From positions 1,178,001 through 1,242,000 of the forward strand of contig JAJHZJ010000221.1 of NCBI GenBank assembly GCA_023548195.1: 64,000 bases of DNA. Direction: 5' to 3'. A program made the position numbers and the translations under genes. This stretch comes from Bettongia penicillata ogilbyi. Lineage: Eukaryota > Chordata > Mammalia > Diprotodontia > Potoroidae. The notes beneath the pieces are model-generated. The model did not search any database, was not told where the DNA came from, and worked only from the letters and a program-made list of their open reading frames with translations. Below, in pieces: positions 20,947 to 31,167 of this stretch (positions are counted from its first letter, which is position 1; each line of letters starts with the position of its first letter).

Positions 20947-21110
20947 GATCATAAGATCATTGATTTGGACCTGTAATGAACCTTAGAGAATATTGAATTC
21001 AATTACAGTCAAGGAAATTGTGTGGTTTGGCCGGTCGTAGAGCTAAAAAATCTCTGAGGCAGCATTTGAGCCCAAATCTCCCAGACCCCGAACCTTGCGT
21101 TCTGTCTTCT
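20946..21110 (-). mobile_element. MIR-like
   Basis: 'gatcataagatcattgattt', 'aatgaaccttagagaat' and 'gcagcatttgagcccaaatc' follow the complement MIR/L3-linked order. Confidence 0.5.
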
Positions 21111-21237
21111 ATAGTAAACTGACTCTCTATGCCTCCTATCCTAAGCCCTTACTATACTGTAAATTCCTGGATGTTAGGGGCTGTGTTTTATACTAATTTG
21201 TGCCTCCCACGGTGATTCACTTATAGAGAAATAAAGC
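21111..21237 (+). mobile_element. L2 3' end fragment
   Basis: 'tactgtaaattcctggatgt', 'taggggctgtgttttatact' is the L2 'ctccttgaggacagggactgt' segment, diverged. Confidence 0.45.
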
Positions 21238-21418
21238 CCACAGTCAAAAAGTGCTTTCAAGTTTACAGCACAGAGGTTATTCACATTTTTCAGATGAAGA
21301 AACTAAGGTTCAGAAAAGTTATTTGACTTGCCCAAAGTCATACAGTTTGTAAATGCCAGAATCCAGCTCTTCTGACTGCAGATCCAGGATTCTCTTTCCT
21401 GTACCACATTCGTTCAAT
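21238..21418 (-). mobile_element. MIR
   Basis: 'cacatttttcagatgaagaa', 'gacttgcccaaagtcataca', 'atccagctcttctgactgca': complement MIR. Confidence 0.7.
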
Positions 21419-21491
21419 TTGTTCGTGCTTTAATAGAAAAACTTGGTGCAAAGATTTTTTTCTCCCAATTATTTCCCTTATAATTTTAGCT

Positions 21492-21727
21492 TTCATTGCT
21501 GTTATTCAGTCATGATCAACTCTTTGTGACCCCATTTGGGGTTTTCCTTGGTTAAGATACTAGGGTGGTTTGCCATTTCATTCTCAAGCTCATTTTACAG
21601 ATAAAGAAACTGAGGCAAATAGGGTTAAGTGATTAGGAGCAAACAGCTAGTCATTGAAGTTAGATTTGAACTCAGGTCTTCCTGACTCCAGGCTGAGTGC
21701 TTTGTCTGCTGTGCCACTTAGTTGACC
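21492..21727 (-). mobile_element. CORE-SINE with RTE-like tail
   Basis: 'ctgttattcagtcatgatca', 'catttggggttttccttggt', 'gaactcaggtcttcctgact', ending 'ctgctgtgccacttagttg'. Confidence 0.9.
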
Positions 21728-22030
21728 CATAATCTTAACTACTTCGGATTTATTTGTGAAAAAACACTTTTAAATTTATATAATCAAAATTATCCTTCTT
21801 ATCTTCTGCGATTCTGTCTATTTCTTGTTTGGCTGCAAGCTTTTCTCCTATCCAAAGACCTAATAGGGTCTTCCCACCCCTCAACATGTTTCTCTAATTT
21901 ATGATGTAACTTTTTATGTGTAGGTCAGTTACCCATTTATAGCTTGTCTTGGCATAAGGTATGAGTTGTTTGTCTAAACTTAATTTCTTCCATACTTCTT
22001 TCCAATTTTTCCAGAAATTTTTCACAAATA
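21728..22030 (-). mobile_element. LINE-1 ORF2 internal fragment
   Basis: 'acacttttaaatttatataa', 'tgcaagcttttctcctatcc', 'cataaggtatgagttgtttg', 'ttccaatttttccagaaatt' follow the complement order of L1 ORF2 between the RT and C-terminal regions. Neither ORF2 end nor 3' UTR is present. Confidence 0.7.
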
Positions 22031-22274
22031 TTGAGCCTTCATGCCAGACCCTAGGATATTAGATACAAGTGATGCATATGTATAGGCTGCATTGTAGAAT
22101 AAGAACATAAAGTGAGATTTGAAATCACAGATGTAGGAAAAGGATATGGGGTATTATATATCTAGAGGGAGATCAGGGTTGTCTTGTCAAACACTCAAAA
22201 ATACTTTGTTAACAAAGTTTACTGATTTTGCCGTATTTGTAGAAGAAAATTCTTGGTATTTGTCAGATATCACC

Positions 22275-22497
22275 TCTAGCACTATAGTACAGCAGGAAAG
22301 AGCATTTTACTTTGGATCAAGAGTCTTGGGTTCAAATCCTGCTTGTAACATTTACTAACTTTGTCAGTTTACTTCTCTAGGCCTCAGTTTCGTCATCTGT
22401 AACATAGGAATAATAAATCTTTTACTACCCACCCGTCAGGGCTATTGCAAGGTAAGTGCTTTAAAAACCTGAAGGAACTATAAAAATGGGAGCTGTT
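22275..22497 (+). mobile_element. MIR
   Basis: 'agtacagcaggaaagagcat', 'cttgggttcaaatcctgctt', 'ctcagtttcgtcatctgtaa', 'gggctattgcaaggtaagtg': almost full-length MIR. Confidence 0.8.
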
Positions 22498-22599
22498 TCA
22501 AAAATGGCTACTCAACAAATTTTGTCCAGCAATTTCAGTTTTAAGGCCATGATCAGATGTCTGATCCAATGATAGAGATTGGACAAAAATTAAGAAATT

Positions 22600-22646
22600 C
22601 ACAGGAAGGAAGAAGGGAAGGAAGGGAGGGTGGGAGGAAGAAAAAA
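22600..22646. repeat. (GGAA)n-like purine tract
   Basis: Short irregular GGAAG/GGGA run, ending in A-rich text. Confidence 0.8.
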
Positions 22647-22649
22647 GAC

Positions 22650-22910
22650 AGACATTTTTGAAGTGCTTACTATATGCCGTGCATTGTGCTAAATACTTTA
22701 TAAATATTATTCCATTTGATCTTTAACAATCACCCTGGGAGATATGAGCTCATATTTTACAGTTATTTTCCTGTTCCAGTTGAGGAAACTGAGGCAGATG
22801 GAGATTAAGTGATTTGCCCAGGACCCCCCAGCTAAAATCCCCAGTGGCATTTTAACTCAGGTCCTCCTGACTCCAGGCTCAGCATTGCATCCACTTCAGT
22901 TGTCCCTACA
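22650..22910 (-). mobile_element. MIR / CORE-SINE
   Basis: 'cttactatatgccgtgcatt', 'gaggaaactgaggcagatgg', 'gtgatttgcccaggac', 'actcaggtcctcctgactcc', 'gttgtccc' at the end. Confidence 0.75.
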
Positions 22911-23624
22911 TAAGGGGCAAAGTCACTGTGATCTTGAATACCCAAAGACACAGTTAGCGTGAAATCCACCTGAGATCCGTCATGATATTCACCGCTACGA
23001 AGAGCCCAGAGTGAGGGTATGTACATATATAGAAGACATGAAGTGACTTGGGATGGGTGGGGCTGAACAGAGTTCTAAGCAGACATCTGGAGGAAAGGTT
23101 CTCAGTTGAGCTCAATCCCTTAAGGCACTTGAGGAGTTCATGCTGGAGCAAAGATGATAATTCTTAGAAAGAATCTCTGATTTGGAGAGGCTGCTGAGCA
23201 TGAACTCTGTGTCCAAGGTTCTCTCCTTGTCCCCTCCTACCACAAAATGACCATTCCAAGCCATATCCCTGGGATCAACTCCAGCCAGTCTTGTTCCTGC
23301 TCTTTGCTATTACTGCTCAGAGGACTTTTCCAGTCATCTAAATATTTCTCCTATGCTTTAAGTGCATTTCCAGTTTTCACCATTCACATGACAGCTTATA
23401 GAGACACAAGGTTCAAGCTCCTAATATTTTAATAGTAATTTAAAAAATGAGATTTCTGTGCTATATACAGAGTATCTATGGGGTCAAGTTAATGGAACTA
23501 GGGAAAACTGTCTAATGGGACCAAGGGCAATACATGGTAGGCTAGTTCAGGTCAACAGAGAGCAAGAGGAGAAGGAGGAAAAACCAAACCATTCTGCCTA
23601 GGGTCTTTAACTCATAGACAGAGA
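22911..23624. other. Unassigned stretch
   Basis: About 710 bp of mixed composition; no recognised repeat or coding pattern. Confidence 0.4.
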
Positions 23625-23845
23625 GAACAGGCACTGAATGCTAAAATTGGAGCCAAGAATGCCTGGGTTCAAATCCTACTTCTGGAATTGCCTGACCATG
23701 GATAAGTCACTTAGCCTCAGTCACTAAACTTCAGTTTCCTCATCTATAAAAAGTGGAGAACTTTACACCTACCTCCCCAGGGCATGTTGGGAACCTCAAC
23801 TGAGATTAAGCCACTATAAAAACATCAAAACTTATTATTATGATC
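23625..23845 (+). mobile_element. MIR
   Basis: 'gcctgggttcaaatcctact', 'ggataagtcacttagcctca', 'cagtttcctcatctataaaa', 'ctacctccccagggcatgtt'. Confidence 0.75.
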
Positions 23846-24067
23846 CTTTTATGGGAACAAAAAAGTTAGTCCTTAGCCATTAAGAGTATAATGAGAGATG
23901 CTGGAATTTTTTGTTGGCTCCAATATTAAAGAGTAAATTGAGATCTTGAAAATTTTGTAGCCTGAGTTGAATGAATCACAGATCCACTAGAACAAGATGA
24001 TAAATGAAAAATGATGTTTTCAAGAGTTTTCCACTTGTTTGGTATAGTGATATAAATTAGAGAAAGA

Positions 24068-24235
24068 AGGGATACAGCTTCCTATAACTGGAAGGGACCT
24101 TAGAGAAGGTCTAGTCCAATCCTTTTGTTTAACAGATGGAAGAAGTAAGGTCCAAAACCAGTTGTGGCAAAGAAAGACTTAAATCAGTATCTCTTGACTC
24201 TTGCCCAATATTGTTCCTTAAATACCACACTGACT
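24068..24235 (-). mobile_element. MIR-like
   Basis: 'actggaagggaccttagaga', 'aggtctagtccaatcctttt' are the complement tail; the rest is diverged. Confidence 0.6.
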
Positions 24236-24254
24236 CTTATAAACAAGCACACAT

Positions 24255-24415
24255 TGATCTGCACTCAGATCTTGGGGTTGTGGATATCTCTTCTTTTTAC
24301 AAAGTAGGCAACTGAGTCCTAGAGAGCTTAAATGATACCCACGGTCACACAGGGAGTGAGTAACAGAGCTGGTATTTGAACTCAGGTCCCATGAATCTAA
24401 GTTCAGTGGAACAAT
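24255..24415 (-). mobile_element. MIR
   Basis: 'gcaactgagtcctagagagc', 'cacggtcacacagggagtga', 'gagctggtatttgaactcag'. Ends just before the exon-like segment. Confidence 0.65.
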
Positions 24416-24451
24416 TCAAGACTCTTTCCATTTGTGTTATGAATTTTTCAG

Positions 24452-24723
24452 GAGCGTCAGTTGTCCAAAGGAGAAGAAATAGCATGGAATGCCTTTGTTG
24501 CTGGAGTTCTTGGAAGAGTCATACTATGGCAAATCGAGTGGGATGGACAACATTCTCGGCATGATGACTATCCCTATAACCTTCAGTGGCGCATTCTTTA
24601 ATTGGATGTGACTGGCAGGAGTTCAACCCCATGATACTTTTAACACCTAATGGAAAGTTCAACATCCCATCCTATTACATATGGTATGTGTTTAAAACAA
24701 TGATGAATGGCAGATTTTATTAA
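24452..24723 (+). pseudogene. Unidentified exon-like / pseudogene-like coding stretch
   Basis: Directly after 'tatgaatttttcag' (a good 3' splice-site-like sequence ending at 24451), a frame opens at 24452 and reads E-R-Q-L-S-K-G-E-E-I-A-W-N-A-F-V-A-G, later L-W-Q-I-E-W-D-G-Q-H-S-R and D-D-Y-P-Y-N near 24570. Its own stop is at 24599-24601. The frame that takes over at 24580 reads P-S-V-A-H-S-L-I-G-C-D-W-Q-E-F-N-P, then L-T-P-N-G-K-F-N-I-P-S-Y-Y-I-W-Y, and ends at TAA 24721-24723. One single-base shift near 24580 thus links about 90 codons with protein-like composition (five Trp, little low-complexity). A/T-rich text with several AATAAA follows at once. It could be a decayed last exon, a 5'-truncated processed pseudogene, or chance. 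I do not recognise the protein. Confidence 0.35.
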
Positions 24724-24782
24724 ATTTATTTAATAAATTGAAATTTATTAAATAAATTAAAAAATGAATTTATTAAATAAGG
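24719..24782. repeat. AT-rich imperfect tandem repeat
   Basis: Repeats of 'aaatttattaaataa'-like units, about 15-17 bp, containing several AATAAA hexamers, immediately after the stop codon at 24723. Confidence 0.75.
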
Positions 24783-24814
24783 AGTGGAAATCCTAAGAAC
24801 TGTTTCCCTCTCCC

Positions 24815-24982
24815 TCATCTGTCACTATGTGACCCTGGGAAAGCACTTAACCCTATTTGCCTCAGTTTCCTCTTCTGTAAAATGAGCTGGAGAAGGAAAT
24901 GGCAAATTACTGCAGTATTTTTGCCAAGAAATCCGAAATGAAATCCCAAAGAGTTAGACACCACTGAAATGATCCACCAACA
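24815..24982 (+). mobile_element. CORE-SINE with RTE-like tail, 5'-truncated
   Basis: Begins at 'tgtcactatgtgaccctggg' and keeps 'atgagctggagaaggaaatg' and 'gttagacaccactgaaatga'. The head is missing. Confidence 0.85.
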
Positions 24983-25110
24983 ACATCTGTGTGACCTCAG
25001 ACAAGCCACTGCACTCCTCTGAGTCTCAGTTTTCTTGGTTATAAGATGAAAGCTTGGAACAAGAGGAACTCTAAGGTCCTTTTTAGCTCCACATCTATGA
25101 ACCTTCATCA
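24983..25110 (+). mobile_element. MIR 3' half
   Basis: 'ctgtgtgacctcagacaagc', 'ctctgagtctcagttttctt', 'ctctaaggtcctttttagct'. Confidence 0.7.
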
Positions 25111-26470
25111 TATTTTTTGAGTCTTCATCTGCCCAGGTCAACTTTGAGGAGATAAATGCTGCCTTTGAGTCATTGAGTTCCTCACCTTTCCCTTAAAATA
25201 GGGCAAGACAGCTGTCCTCAGATCCCCAGCAGTCGCCTCCACCATAGCCCAGCTACATGCCTCACAGAAGTACTCTGGGGGGAGATTTACAGCTAAATCC
25301 TAACTGGGATACAGGTGATCTCAGTTTACCATGCTTGGGGAAGACTCTTGATTCCTGCCCACTTTCAGACAACCTAGGGTCTCCTTCCTCTCACTACTGA
25401 GAGACTAGCTGAGTATGAGGCCTTACATTTAACCCAACAGGCCAGCTAACATCTGGCAGCAGGCTGCTTTCCAGATACTGTGTGAAGGATGTGGATCCTT
25501 TCAAATCCATTCAATAATAGGGAGTTCTCTTCTTTATGTCAAGAAGGCCTCATGTTCATTTGATTTACACCTTCTCTCATGCTGGAAGAATTGTTCAACA
25601 TTCCCCTGGATTAGACTGGAATCCTCCAGAGACACATTTCTTAACTTGGCCTGAGTTGACAACACAGGCTCAGACTTCCTTGTCTTCCCCAGGAGGGGCA
25701 TAACCATAATGCCCTTGTCTTTGTTTCAAAGGTCCACCAGCTTCCAAAAACTCAAAGAGGATTTAGAGGCACGAGTGTGCTGAGAGTCAGGTAAGGAATG
25801 TTATCAGATTGGGTATTACCCAGGTGTCTCACAGAAAGAGGTTCAGCTAAGCCCAGGCCTTCGGGAGCTCAGGAGGCGTGAGCAGCTGAATTCCAGGAGC
25901 TGCCTATGAGACCACACAGCCTTCCAGAGCTGCTGCATGCTGCGAACATCCACACTCAGTGCCCTCAGGTTCTTGGTGGCATATGTCCCCCTCCCCCCCA
26001 CAAAAACCTCAGGCAAGCTATCTGGCTGGAGACCCCAAAGAAAGAAGCATACAGTTGTCTGGAATGGTAAGGTGAGTGGAGAGGGCAGACCCTCAAAGTG
26101 TCACCTTTCCTTTTTTCTCCTTGTCTCGCACTTATATGTTTGGTGACTGATTAACTCTCATCTACACTGGTGAACATATAGTTAAGTTGGAGAAGAAAAT
26201 TATTATTCTCCACAGATGGGTCTCAAGATTTTCAATGGGGCATAGAGGGGACTTGGGAGGAAGAGGTAATTCCTGTTTGCTTAGAAGGAAACCACAGAAT
26301 TATTCTGCCTATGTATGGCTCTGGAATACAGGAGAACCAAAGCATCTTATTACACATTCCATTAGATATCTTATACTGGGCTGTGACTAGAAACCTTGAC
26401 GTAGATATGTACAATATGATTGGCCTGTTTGACTGTGGTTAATCTATTTTTTAAAAAATTTAATATAAAG
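25111..26470. other. Unassigned stretch, the largest block without a recognised repeat
   Basis: About 1.36 kb of mixed, locally GC-richer sequence (for example 25840-25990). ORFs stay below 70 codons and I see no repeat. Lack of repeats may mean constrained or simply unannotated sequence. Confidence 0.4.
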
Positions 26471-26471
26471 A

Positions 26472-26595
26472 CTTATTGAACACTCTGTTGTGAATATGTG
26501 ATAGACTCTGGCAGAATCTAAGAAGTTTAAGACCTCTAGGGATTTATAATCTACCAGAGGTGAAGAGATGAACATTTGAAAAAGTTATAACAATG
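26472..26595 (-). mobile_element. L2-like 3' fragment
   Basis: 'aagacttattgaacactctg' and 'cctctagggatttataatct' fit a diverged complement L2 end. Confidence 0.4.
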
Positions 26596-26599
26596 AAAT

Positions 26600-27002
26600 A
26601 TCAAAATAATTGGTAATAGTAAAAGTGGCATCTCAAAGACATATATATTATAAATTCCAAGTGAATTGTACAGATAATAATTTGATACAAGAGCAGAGTA
26701 GGGAAAGATTGCTTTCATCAATCTACTGCTGTATTTCTTTGAACTCTTGATCCCTTCCCTTCTCCCTTTTCTTCCCCTTACTACACTGCCTAAAGGCTCT
26801 CTTCTGGACCCTCCTGGTTTAAGACTGATTATCAATAATAACTGTTGCTGTTTCCCTCCTAGCCTCATGTCTTTTTTGCTATGGGTCATTAAAGGGGCCA
26901 TCCCCTGGCCACTTCTTACACAGGCCTATTCACTGAATGGGCATTGCCTCACCCTAAGTGAGTTCCTGAATAGACCTTGCCCTACAGAGGCCAAGGTCTT
27001 CC
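26600..27002. other. Unassigned stretch
   Basis: No recognised feature. Frames of 95 and 116 codons on opposite strands (26747-27034 and 26551-26901) overlap and have no family resemblance. Confidence 0.4.
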
Positions 27003-27192
27003 AGTACACGCTAGGTCATCTCCAGTCATCGTGATGAATATCTGGTCACTGCATTCAGATGGCTGTGGAAGAGAAGTGAGGCTGGTGACCTGCACAGCCC
27101 TCCGTTACTCAAAACAAAGTCAAGTGCAAGTCAAGTCATTATTTCTCCGGTGGCATGGTCTTCTTAGGCAACAAAAGATGAACACAAACAAG
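27003..27192 (+). mobile_element. CORE-SINE, second tail type, 5'-truncated
   Basis: 'ggtcatctccagtcatcgtg', 'gatgaatatctggtcactgc', 'gtgaggctggtgacctgcac', 'tcaagtgcaagtcaagtcat', 'ggcatggtcttcttaggcaa'. The same tail occurs in 40021-40334 (-) and 46132-46437 (+). Confidence 0.85.
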
Positions 27193-27229
27193 CCTTTCCT
27201 ATGATGAATTTCCAATTGATATACCTGAG

Positions 27230-27440
27230 TAAGTTTGGGATAGTGGAGAAAGGAGTGGTTTCAGAATTAAGAAGATCAAAGGTCAGGTCTAGACCCATCT
27301 TTGATCACGTGGCTGTGTGAAAATGGGCAAAACACTTAACTTTAATAATCCAGCCAGTTCTTGAAGACAGTAACTTACAAAAGCTGTTAATCCTCACTGG
27401 TCCTTGGAGTTGCCTATGCCAATAAAATCCCAGATCTTGG
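27230..27440 (+). mobile_element. MIR/Ther-type CORE-SINE
   Basis: 'cacgtggctgtgtgaaaatg', 'gggcaaaacacttaac' and the tail 'gttgcctatgccaataaaat', 'cccagatct', as in the copy at 838-1060. Confidence 0.6.
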
Positions 27441-27689
27441 GCTGTCATGCTTTCAATTTACTGTGTAGAAATATGCCACTATGATAAGTCTCTCTGGCTC
27501 ATGCAGTGATAAGGCATGTTGCAGATCATACTGCATTAATATTTGGTGTTTTTTTTTAACTTTCAAATCATCCTTTAGTTTCAATGTCACTTTGACTTCC
27601 AATTCAACTACAAGTGCTTCTTCCATCCCCCACCTTTATCCACCTCAAATGAATTAGCTTCACAGAAAAACCATAGCTGTTTTGTGAAC

Positions 27690-29010
27690 TTTTAGTATAG
27701 TTTTTATTAATAAACTTTCTTGTTTTTCACAAATATTGCATATTTAACTTATTTTCCATAGCAAAATGTTAGAAATTACAATTTAACTCCTTATTTCTCC
27801 TAGATTATTTAATAAATTTTCAATGATCATGCATTAATTTTTTTTGCTCTTCCACCCTCCTCCACCCCCCAATAAGAAAACAAAACCCTCTTAAGAAATA
27901 TACATAATCAAGCAAAACAAATCTATATGTTGACTAGGTCCAAAATAAATGTCTCATTCTGCACATTTGGTCCATTATTTCTCCATTAGGAAGTGGGTAA
28001 CATTCTTCAGAATCAACTATTTGGAATTATGGTTACTCACAGCATTGATCAGAATTCTTAATTTTTTCAAAATTACTTGTTTTAACTATATGGATGTCAT
28101 AGTGTAAATTATTCTCCTCATTCTTTTCATTTCACTGTATTACTTCATGTAAGTCTTCCAATGTTTCTGCGAAACTCTCAGAATTTCTTCTAGCATGATA
28201 GTATTCTTTTATATTCATATATCATATTTTGTACATCCATTCTCCAATTGATGGATACTGCATACTCTTAGTTTCCAATTTTTTGATACCACGAAAATTG
28301 TTGCTATAATAATTTTTGCATATTTGAGTTCTTTTCTCCTTTCTTTGATCTCTTTTGGGGTATAAACCTAGCAGGGGCATTGCTGGGTTAAAGGGTATTC
28401 AAAGTTTAATAAATTTTGAGGCATGGCTCTAAATTAAATTTTAGAATGGCTTGACTACTTCACAGATCCATACTGTATCAATGTGGCTATTTTCCCTAAG
28501 TTCCTTCAAACATTTGTTATTTTCCTTTTTTGGTCAACAGTTTTCAATTCTATGAATGTGAAGTGAAACTTCAGAATTGCTTTAATTTACATTTCTTTAG
28601 TTATTAGTGATTTGGAGTCATTTTTTTGTATGTCTATAGATAGTTTGGATTTCTTCCTTAGATCATTTATCAGTTGGGGAATATCCTAGTACATTTGATG
28701 TAGTTCCTTATCAGAGAAATTTGCTTCACATAGTTTTTCTTCTTTAACTGTTTTCCTTACAGTCTTAGCTGCATTAGATTTAACTGAAAATTTTAAATTT
28801 TAACTTCTGTGTTCCTCTCTATCTCCAGTTTGGTCATGAACTCTTTCAAAATCCAGAGTTCTGAAGGGTAATTTCTTCCACATTCCTCTAACTGATTTAA
28901 GATATGACTTTTTATATCCCTTGGAGCTAATCTTCACATATATTATAAGGAGTAGGCCTAAACCTATTTTCTGCCAAGTGACTATCTAGTTTTCTTAACA
29001 TTTTTTGTCC
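27690..29010 (-). mobile_element. LINE-1 3' half (ORF2 part plus 3' UTR), old
   Basis: The + strand runs through L1 complement landmarks: 'ccaattgatggatactgcat' (28247), 'ctcttttggggtataaacct' (28347), 'gttattagtgatttggagtc' (28600), then upstream ORF2 text to 'ttctgccaagtgactatcta' (28970). Many stops; about 20% or more diverged. It abuts the CR1-type relic. Confidence 0.8.
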
Positions 29011-29089
29011 AACAACAAGTTCTTGCTGCAGGAGCTTGGGTCTTTAGGTTAATTGCATACTAGGTGAGCAGGTTCGTTTGCTTTCTTTC

Positions 29090-29665
29090 TTTTAAAGCTC
29101 ATCTTGGATCTTTGTTCAAGTATTTCTGGCTATGACTGAGCTGCTTTGCTTTCTCCTACCTTGCCTTCTTGGCTGGTCTTCCCTACTACACAGGTTATTA
29201 CTAGTTTTCCTTAAGTGAACTCCATCCTTTGCCAAGAATCTGTCATTCTTATATTTTAAGTGATGATCAAGTAATCCAGATCCTATTTTCATCTTAGTCA
29301 GCTACCTCCTTTCTCAAAACTATCATTCATTTTTGAATCCCCAATCTTCAATTCATGGTAATGAAAACACCACTCTTGCCCCTAAGGACTTTGGCGTTTC
29401 ATGCTCAGAAGAGCATAATCTTTAACAAAACTTTCTAATTTTCTACTCGTTGGGTTATTTGTTCCCACATGAATCATTAGGAAGATGTAGAAGGCATCAG
29501 TTTTGACAGAGCTTGGGAAGATGACACATCCCAGATATATGCTCCTAGAAGATAGGAGATCTTTCTATTTGTTGCCTGTTTCACATTATAAATGGCTGCT
29601 TTGTTATCCTTCAACAGGAAGTCACAAATTATTACTACTTGTCTGTGGTCATAGTTAATGGCAAA
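29090..29665 (-). pseudogene. CR1-type LINE ORF1 relic with SGNH-esterase-like domain
   Basis: In - strand frames, from 29660 downward: V-V-I-I-C-D-F-L-L-K-D (position of the GDS/L nucleophile motif, degenerate, codons at 29616-29630), then S-Y-L-L-G-A-Y-I-W-D-V (consensus C-L-P-G-A-x-I-x-D-V), F-M-W-E-Q-I-T (for H-V-G-T-N-D) and finally A-K-D-G-V-H-L-R (29205-29230, the DxxH block). This is the order of the esterase-like domain in ORF1 of CR1-clade LINEs. Several stops and shifts; it is dead. Family by recalled motif order only. Confidence 0.55.
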
Positions 29666-30400
29666 GACAGTTCTAGATGCCAGGTGGAAACCTACATATA
29701 GTTAAAATAATTCAGAGTGAGTTTGACTGAGTTAGGTTTATAAGAAACCATTAGAGAACACTGTTCTCTCTTAAGAGAGAGGCATCTTTAGTCCCCCATG
29801 CCCTTATAGAGATTAAGTATGTTAGGTGACCCCTGGAATAGGATGTCATGCAACATCCCTCAGGGAGTAGGGATGGAGAAGGGAGCAGTCACGATGGTTA
29901 GGTGCAGGCAAAGAAGGACATAAAGGTTTTTAGTAACCATGAGAAACGAGGTGTGTGCTCCTTAAGAGAAAGGACACTGGTGTATGTTGGCACTCTGGGG
30001 CAAAGCCTTAGCATTTCTGTCTGAGTTAGTGCTCTGCCTCTTAGTGAATTATGACCCAAGGTACAAGTTAGCATCAAAAGGTTTGTTCTTGGGAGACCAA
30101 GCACTTCTAGCGCTTTCCACTTCAAATGGAGAGAGGAACTCCTTTGGGTCTTGATTGTCCCTTGCCACTAACTAACACTACCACACAAATTTTGGCACTC
30201 ATTCCCAGAATGCATTGGGGTGACACAAAAGGTAAGTACTACAAGAGATAAGCAAATAGGGATTTATTATGTTGTTTGGGTTGTAGGCTAGATTCATTGC
30301 AAGATCTTCAGAGTCTTGGGTTATGGAGGTTAGAATCTCTTTGTAACTACCTCATTTCCCTAGACAGTAATCTCAGAATTATCAGGATAAACCCTCCCAG
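29666..30400. other. Unassigned stretch
   Basis: Mixed sequence that may include more of the CR1-type relic near 29670-29860; otherwise unrecognised. Confidence 0.4.
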
Positions 30401-30876
30401 AAATTCAATTCAGTTCAATTCAACAAACATCTCAATAAGCAACTACTCGGTTCAAGGTACTAGGGAATATAAAATCACAAATGAAATAATTCTGGGGGCA
30501 TACAAGCTACCCTATGACTTTGGGGGCACTTTACATAACAAAAAGAAAGCTGAAGTAGGAAGAAAGAACCCATAGCTGGGGGCAAGCAGGGAGCAATCAG
30601 GAAAGGCTTCATGGAAGAGGTAGCACTTGAAGTTGAGCACTGGAAGAAGAAAAGGATTCTGAGAAATGGTGGTGAGGAAGGAGTACATCCCAGTTTCAGG
30701 AGATGGTTTGTGCAAATATACAGAAGTGAGAAATGGAATGTTGAATTCAGGGTACAGACTAATCCAATTTGGCTCAAACTGAAGGATAGTAAGGTGCACA
30801 CTAAGTGCAGTGTTTAGTGAAGGAAAGCAGGATAGAAAAAGGCTAAAAAGATATGAGATGAGTCCAGTTTTGGGGC

Positions 30877-31115
30877 CATTAGAGGGTTCAGTGGATAGAG
30901 TGCTGAGCCTGGAGGGAGGAAGACTCATCTTCCTGAGTTCAAATCTGACCTCAGACACTTACTGGCTGTGTGACCCTGGGCAAGTCACTAAGTCCTGTTT
31001 GCCTCAGTTTCTTCATTTGTAAAATGAACTGAAGAAGGAAATGGCAAACCATTCCAGTATCTAAGAAAACCCCAAAAGGGATTATGAAGAGTCAGACATG
31101 ACTGAATACAAGAAA
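30877..31115 (+). mobile_element. CORE-SINE with RTE-like tail
   Basis: 'agggttcagtggatagagtg', 'tcctgagttcaaatctgacc', 'tgtgtgaccctgggcaagtc', 'gaaggaaatggcaaaccatt', 'gtcagacatgactgaatac'. Inserted in L2. Confidence 0.9.
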
Positions 31116-31167
31116 AATTTAGGTGAGGAGTCATATTGTAAAAAAGCCTTAATTTCAGACTTGATAA

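Noticed and set aside
30475..30958. - strand ORFs of 108 and 148 codons
   Set aside because: These lie in the sense strand of the L2 3' region and SINE antisense; L2 3' sequence is stop-poor by chance and not coding there.
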